From: Bradyrhizobium xenonodulans
Lineage (GTDB): Bacteria > Pseudomonadota > Alphaproteobacteria > Rhizobiales > Xanthobacteraceae
NCBI RefSeq assembly: GCF_027594865.1
Contig: NZ_CP089391.1
Location: 3,130,501-3,194,500 of the forward strand
Reading direction: 5' to 3'
Length of the DNA stretch: 64,000 nucleotides
Shown here piece by piece: positions 59,240 to 64,000 of this stretch. Within the stretch, counting starts at the first letter, position 1, and each line of letters starts with the position of its first letter. Below the pieces are notes generated by a model that worked only from the letters and a program-made list of their open reading frames with translations, was not told the origin of the DNA and searched no databases. The position numbers and the translations under genes are program-made.

Positions 59240-60955
59240 ATGCGGACAGAGGAGATCCGGGTCCCCGACATCGGGGATTTCCGAGACGTCGAAGTCGTCG
59301 AGGTCCACGTCAGGGCGGGCGACGTCGTCGCGCGAGAGCAGGCTTTGATCACCGTCGAATCCGACAAGGCGACGCTGGAGATTCCGTCACCGATCGCAGG
59401 GGTGATCACGAGCATTTCGTTGCGCGTTGGAGACAAGGTATCTCAAGGTTCCATGATCGGCACGGCGTCGGCGTCCGACGGGGGCGGCGCGCAAGCCGAG
59501 ACGATCTCGCCGGAACAGTCCTATGCTGGCCCGCACCCAATCGACCCCACGCGCTACGACCTCGTGGTGATCGGAGGGGGGCCCGGCGGCTATTCAGCAG
59601 CTTATCGCGCCGCAGACCTTGGACTGCGGACCGCGATCGTCGAACGCTACGGCACCTTGGGCGGAGTTTGCCTGAACGTCGGATGTATCCCGTCGAAGGC
59701 GCTGCTTCATGTTGCGGCCGTCAAAGAGGAAGCCGAGCGGATCGCCGACCTGGGCATTCGCTTCGGCGCGCCGCAGATCGATCTGCAAGCGCTGCGCGCC
59801 TTCAAGGACGGCACCGTCACGAAGCTGACGGATGGGTTGCGCCAGATGGCGGCGGCGCGCCGCGTCACGGTGATCCACGGCACCGCGAAATTCGCCTCCG
59901 CCACGCGGCTCGAGATTGCCGGCGAGGGGGCAAGCTCGCAGCAGATCGATTTCGGACATTGTATCATCGCGACGGGCTCGCGCGCGGTGCAGTTGACGGT
60001 GCTTCCCAAGGACGAGCGGGTCGTGACCTCGACCGGCGCGCTCGCGCTGCGAAGCATTCCGGGCCGCATGCTCGTGATCGGAGCGGGGATCATCGGGCTG
60101 GAGATGGCGACCGTCTACAGCGCGCTCGGCGCCAAGATCGATCTTGTCGAAAGGCTTCCCGATATCCTGGCGGGCGTGGATGCGGATGCGGTGAAGATCT
60201 GGCGTTCGCGCAACGCGCATCGATTCGCGCATATTTACCTTGAAAGCAGCGTATTAACTGCCGCGGTGACGCCCGACGGCGTGACGGTTGGTATCACGGT
60301 CGCGTCAGTTGAGACACGATCCTACGATCTAGTGCTGCAATCTGCAGGCCGCGTTCCTAACAGCGGCGAACTCGGTCTCGAGCGGATCGACGTTGCAATC
60401 GATCCGAACGGCTTCATTCAGGTCGACGATCAGATGAGAACGACGGCGCGCAACGTCTTCGCCATCGGCGACGTCGTCGGTGGTTCGATGTTGGCCCACA
60501 AGGCCGTTCACGAGGGGCACGTTGCCGCGGAAGTAGCTGCCGGGAAGCCGGCGGCCTTTACGGCGAAGATCGTCCCCAATGTTGCCTACACCGATCCTGA
60601 GATCGCCTGGGTCGGCAAGTCCGAGCGTGATGTCGCCGAATCCGGAGGGAAGATCCGTTCGGCAAAATTCCCATGGGCCGCGTCTGGCCGGGCTATCGCG
60701 TCGGGCGCGTCCTATGGCATGACGAAGCTGTTGTTCGACGTCGAAACCGGTCGCATCGTCGGGGGCGTGATCGTCGGACCGCATGCCGGCGATATGATCG
60801 GGGAAATCTGTCTCGCGATCGAAATGGGGGCTGACGCGATCGATATCAGCAAGACCATTCACCCGCATCCGACCCTCGGCGAGACGATCGGCATGGCTGC
60901 CGAAGTCTATGAAGGCATTTGCACCGACCTGCCTCCAATCGCCAGAAACCGGTAG
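59240..60955 (+). CDS. lpdA: Dihydrolipoamide dehydrogenase E3 with N-terminal lipoyl domain
   Basis: The 571-residue E3 has an extra N-terminal lipoyl domain (K43 in [12 protein letters not shown]) before the flavoprotein. The redox pair is in [13 protein letters not shown], the FAD loops are [20 protein letters not shown] and [10 protein letters not shown], and the catalytic His sits in HPHPTLGET. Lipoyl-bearing E3 proteins are known in some bacteria. The start is ATG 59240, nine bases after the E2 stop. The pcc genes follow only 17 bases later. Confidence 0.92.
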   Translation: MRTEEIRVPDIGDFRDVEVVEVHVRAGDVVAREQALITVESDKATLEIPSPIAGVITSISLRVGDKVSQGSMIGTASASDGGGAQAETISPEQSYAGPHPIDPTRYDLVVIGGGPGGYSAAYRAADLGLRTAIVERYGTLGGVCLNVGCIPSKALLHVAAVKEEAERIADLGIRFGAPQIDLQALRAFKDGTVTKLTDGLRQMAAARRVTVIHGTAKFASATRLEIAGEGASSQQIDFGHCIIATGSRAVQLTVLPKDERVVTSTGALALRSIPGRMLVIGAGIIGLEMATVYSALGAKIDLVERLPDILAGVDADAVKIWRSRNAHRFAHIYLESSVLTAAVTPDGVTVGITVASVETRSYDLVLQSAGRVPNSGELGLERIDVAIDPNGFIQVDDQMRTTARNVFAIGDVVGGSMLAHKAVHEGHVAAEVAAGKPAAFTAKIVPNVAYTDPEIAWVGKSERDVAESGGKIRSAKFPWAASGRAIASGASYGMTKLLFDVETGRIVGGVIVGPHAGDMIGEICLAIEMGADAIDISKTIHPHPTLGETIGMAAEVYEGICTDLPPIARNR

Positions 60956-60972
60956 ATCAGTTGGCCCAATCG

Positions 60973-62502
60973 ATGTCCGTTATCGAAGCCCTTGAACAAC
61001 GTCGCGCCGGTGCCAAACTCGGCGGCGGCGAGAAGCGCATCGACGCGCAGCATGCGCGCGGCCGCCTCACCGCGCGGGAGCGGATCGACCTGCTGCTCGA
61101 TAAGCATTCGTTCGAGGAGATGGACATGTTCGTCCAGCACCGCTCGACCGAATTCGGGATGGAGACCACGAAAATTCCGGGAGACGGCGTGGTCACCGGC
61201 TGGGGCACCGTCAACGGCCGCAAGGTGTTCGTGTTCGCCAAGGATTTCACCGTGTTCGGCGGCTCGCTGTCCGAGACCCACGCGGCCAAGATCACCAAGA
61301 TCCAGGACATGGCGCTGAAGGCGCGGGCGCCGATCATCGGCCTGTACGACGCCGGCGGCGCACGCATCCAGGAGGGCGTCGCCGCGCTCGCCGGCTACTC
61401 CTACGTGTTCCGTCGCAACGTGCTGGCCTCCGGCGTGATCCCGCAGATCTCCGTCATCATGGGCCCCTGCGCTGGTGGCGACGTCTATTCGCCCGCGATG
61501 ACCGACTTCATCTTCATGGTGAAGAACACCAGCTACATGTTCGTCACCGGCCCCGACGTGGTGAAAACCGTGACCAGCGAGGTGGTGACGGCGGAAGAGC
61601 TCGGCGGCGCCTCGGTGCACGCCACGCGCTCCTCGATCGCCGACGGCGCCTTCGAGAACGACGTCGAGACGCTGCTGCAGATGCGGCGCCTGATCGACTT
61701 CCTGCCGTCCAACAATACCGACGGCGTGCCGGAATGGCCGAGCTTCGACGACATCGGCCGGGTCGACATGTCCCTGGACACGCTGATCCCCGACAATCCG
61801 AACAAGCCCTACGACATGAAGGAGCTGATCCTGAAGGTCGTGGACGAGGGCGACTTCTTCGAGATCGCCGACATGTTCGCCAAGAACATCGTGACCGGCT
61901 TCGGCCGTATCGCCGGGCGCACCGTCGGCTTCGTCGCCAACCAGCCGATGATGCTGGCCGGCGTGCTCGATTCAGACGCTTCGCGCAAAGCGGCGCGCTT
62001 CGTGCGCTTCTGCGATGCCTTCAACATCCCGATCGTCACCTTCGTGGACGTGCCGGGCTTCCTGCCGGGCACCGCGCAGGAATATGGCGGCCTGATCAAG
62101 CACGGCGCGAAACTCCTGTTCGCCTACTCGCAGTGCACCGTGACGCTGGTCACCATCATCACCCGCAAGGCCTATGGCGGCGCCTTCGACGTCATGGCCT
62201 CCAAGGAGATCGGCGCCGACATGAACTATGCCTGGCCGACCGCCCAGATCGCGGTGATGGGCGCCAAGGGCGCGGTGGAGATCATCTTCCGCTCCGACAT
62301 CGGCGATCCCGACAAGATCGCCGCGCGAACCAAGGAATACGAAGACCGCTTCCTCTCGCCGTTCATCGCGGCCGAGCGCGGCTACATCGACGACGTCATC
62401 ATGCCCCATTCGACGCGGAAGCGGATCGCAAGGGCGCTAGCGATGCTGAAGGACAAGAAAATGGAAGCGCCGGCGAAGAAGCACGACAACATGCCGTTGT
62501 GA
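60973..62502 (+). CDS. pccB: Propionyl-CoA carboxylase beta subunit
   Basis: This 509-residue carboxyltransferase begins [20 protein letters not shown] and has the typical glycine-rich acyl-CoA sites ([34 protein letters not shown]) and the [13 protein letters not shown] phrase. It carboxylates propionyl-CoA to methylmalonyl-CoA with PccA. Its start is only 17 bases after lpdA, with no intervening terminator or visible promoter, so it could be co-transcribed with the dehydrogenase operon. Length agrees with PccB. Confidence 0.95.
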   Translation: MSVIEALEQRRAGAKLGGGEKRIDAQHARGRLTARERIDLLLDKHSFEEMDMFVQHRSTEFGMETTKIPGDGVVTGWGTVNGRKVFVFAKDFTVFGGSLSETHAAKITKIQDMALKARAPIIGLYDAGGARIQEGVAALAGYSYVFRRNVLASGVIPQISVIMGPCAGGDVYSPAMTDFIFMVKNTSYMFVTGPDVVKTVTSEVVTAEELGGASVHATRSSIADGAFENDVETLLQMRRLIDFLPSNNTDGVPEWPSFDDIGRVDMSLDTLIPDNPNKPYDMKELILKVVDEGDFFEIADMFAKNIVTGFGRIAGRTVGFVANQPMMLAGVLDSDASRKAARFVRFCDAFNIPIVTFVDVPGFLPGTAQEYGGLIKHGAKLLFAYSQCTVTLVTIITRKAYGGAFDVMASKEIGADMNYAWPTAQIAVMGAKGAVEIIFRSDIGDPDKIAARTKEYEDRFLSPFIAAERGYIDDVIMPHSTRKRIARALAMLKDKKMEAPAKKHDNMPL

Positions 62503-62510
62503 GAAGAGCA

Positions 62511-64000
<1,490 letters not shown>

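Overview
The window looks like chromosomal DNA from a GC-rich alphaproteobacterium. Gene content points to the Bradyrhizobium/Rhodopseudomonas group: an NAD-independent formate dehydrogenase operon with the DUF6352/DUF6505/DUF3305/DUF3306 accessory set, many Lrp/AsnC regulators and FAD amine oxidases, and propionyl-CoA carboxylase. This assignment rests on gene families recognised by eye, not on a search. No CRISPR array, intact transposase, rRNA or intact tRNA was seen.

Layout. (1) 1-4.2 kb: the end of an Lrp/AsnC regulator, a run of small exported or membrane proteins on the minus strand, an exported methyltransferase, and a WD40-cytochrome c fusion. (2) 4.2-15.5 kb: a multi-cluster ferredoxin protein divergent from a long formate dehydrogenase operon. 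That operon holds a ligase-like protein, DUF6505, DUF6352, DUF3305, DUF3306, an HTH-TorD fusion, a Tat small subunit, and the alpha, beta and gamma subunits. Formate electrons should pass from the exported molybdoenzyme through FdhB to the membrane cytochrome b. (3) 15.7-16.4 kb: a gene-poor stretch with what looks like a decayed tRNA-Ser 3' end. (4) 16.4-39.4 kb: an amine/D-amino-acid type catabolic region. It has an oligopeptide-type ABC importer, three FAD amine oxidases, two aldehyde dehydrogenases, a class III aminotransferase, a DSD1-type PLP enzyme, two 2-hydroxyacid dehydrogenases of different folds, two paralogous GNATs and an Lrp regulator. Several families occur twice, as if two related modules had been joined. 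(5) 39.4-61 kb: a second catabolic cluster with a RibB-type protein, an Lrp regulator, a VOC protein, a flavin reductase, a branched-chain-type ABC importer, two crotonases, a creatininase-family hydrolase, a luciferase-like flavin monooxygenase, an acyl-CoA ligase, an AraC regulator, and a complete E1/E2/E3 2-oxoacid dehydrogenase. (6) 61-64 kb: pccB and the start of pccA.

The second cluster (42.6-61 kb) is the best candidate for an undescribed system. It reads as import of a carboxylate, CoA activation, FMNH2-dependent oxygenation, hydration and C-N bond cleavage, then oxidation of a 2-oxoacid to an acyl-CoA. Near-identical 15-bp palindromes resembling the E. coli Lrp box lie upstream of three of its transcription units, next to an Lrp/AsnC gene, which suggests one regulon.
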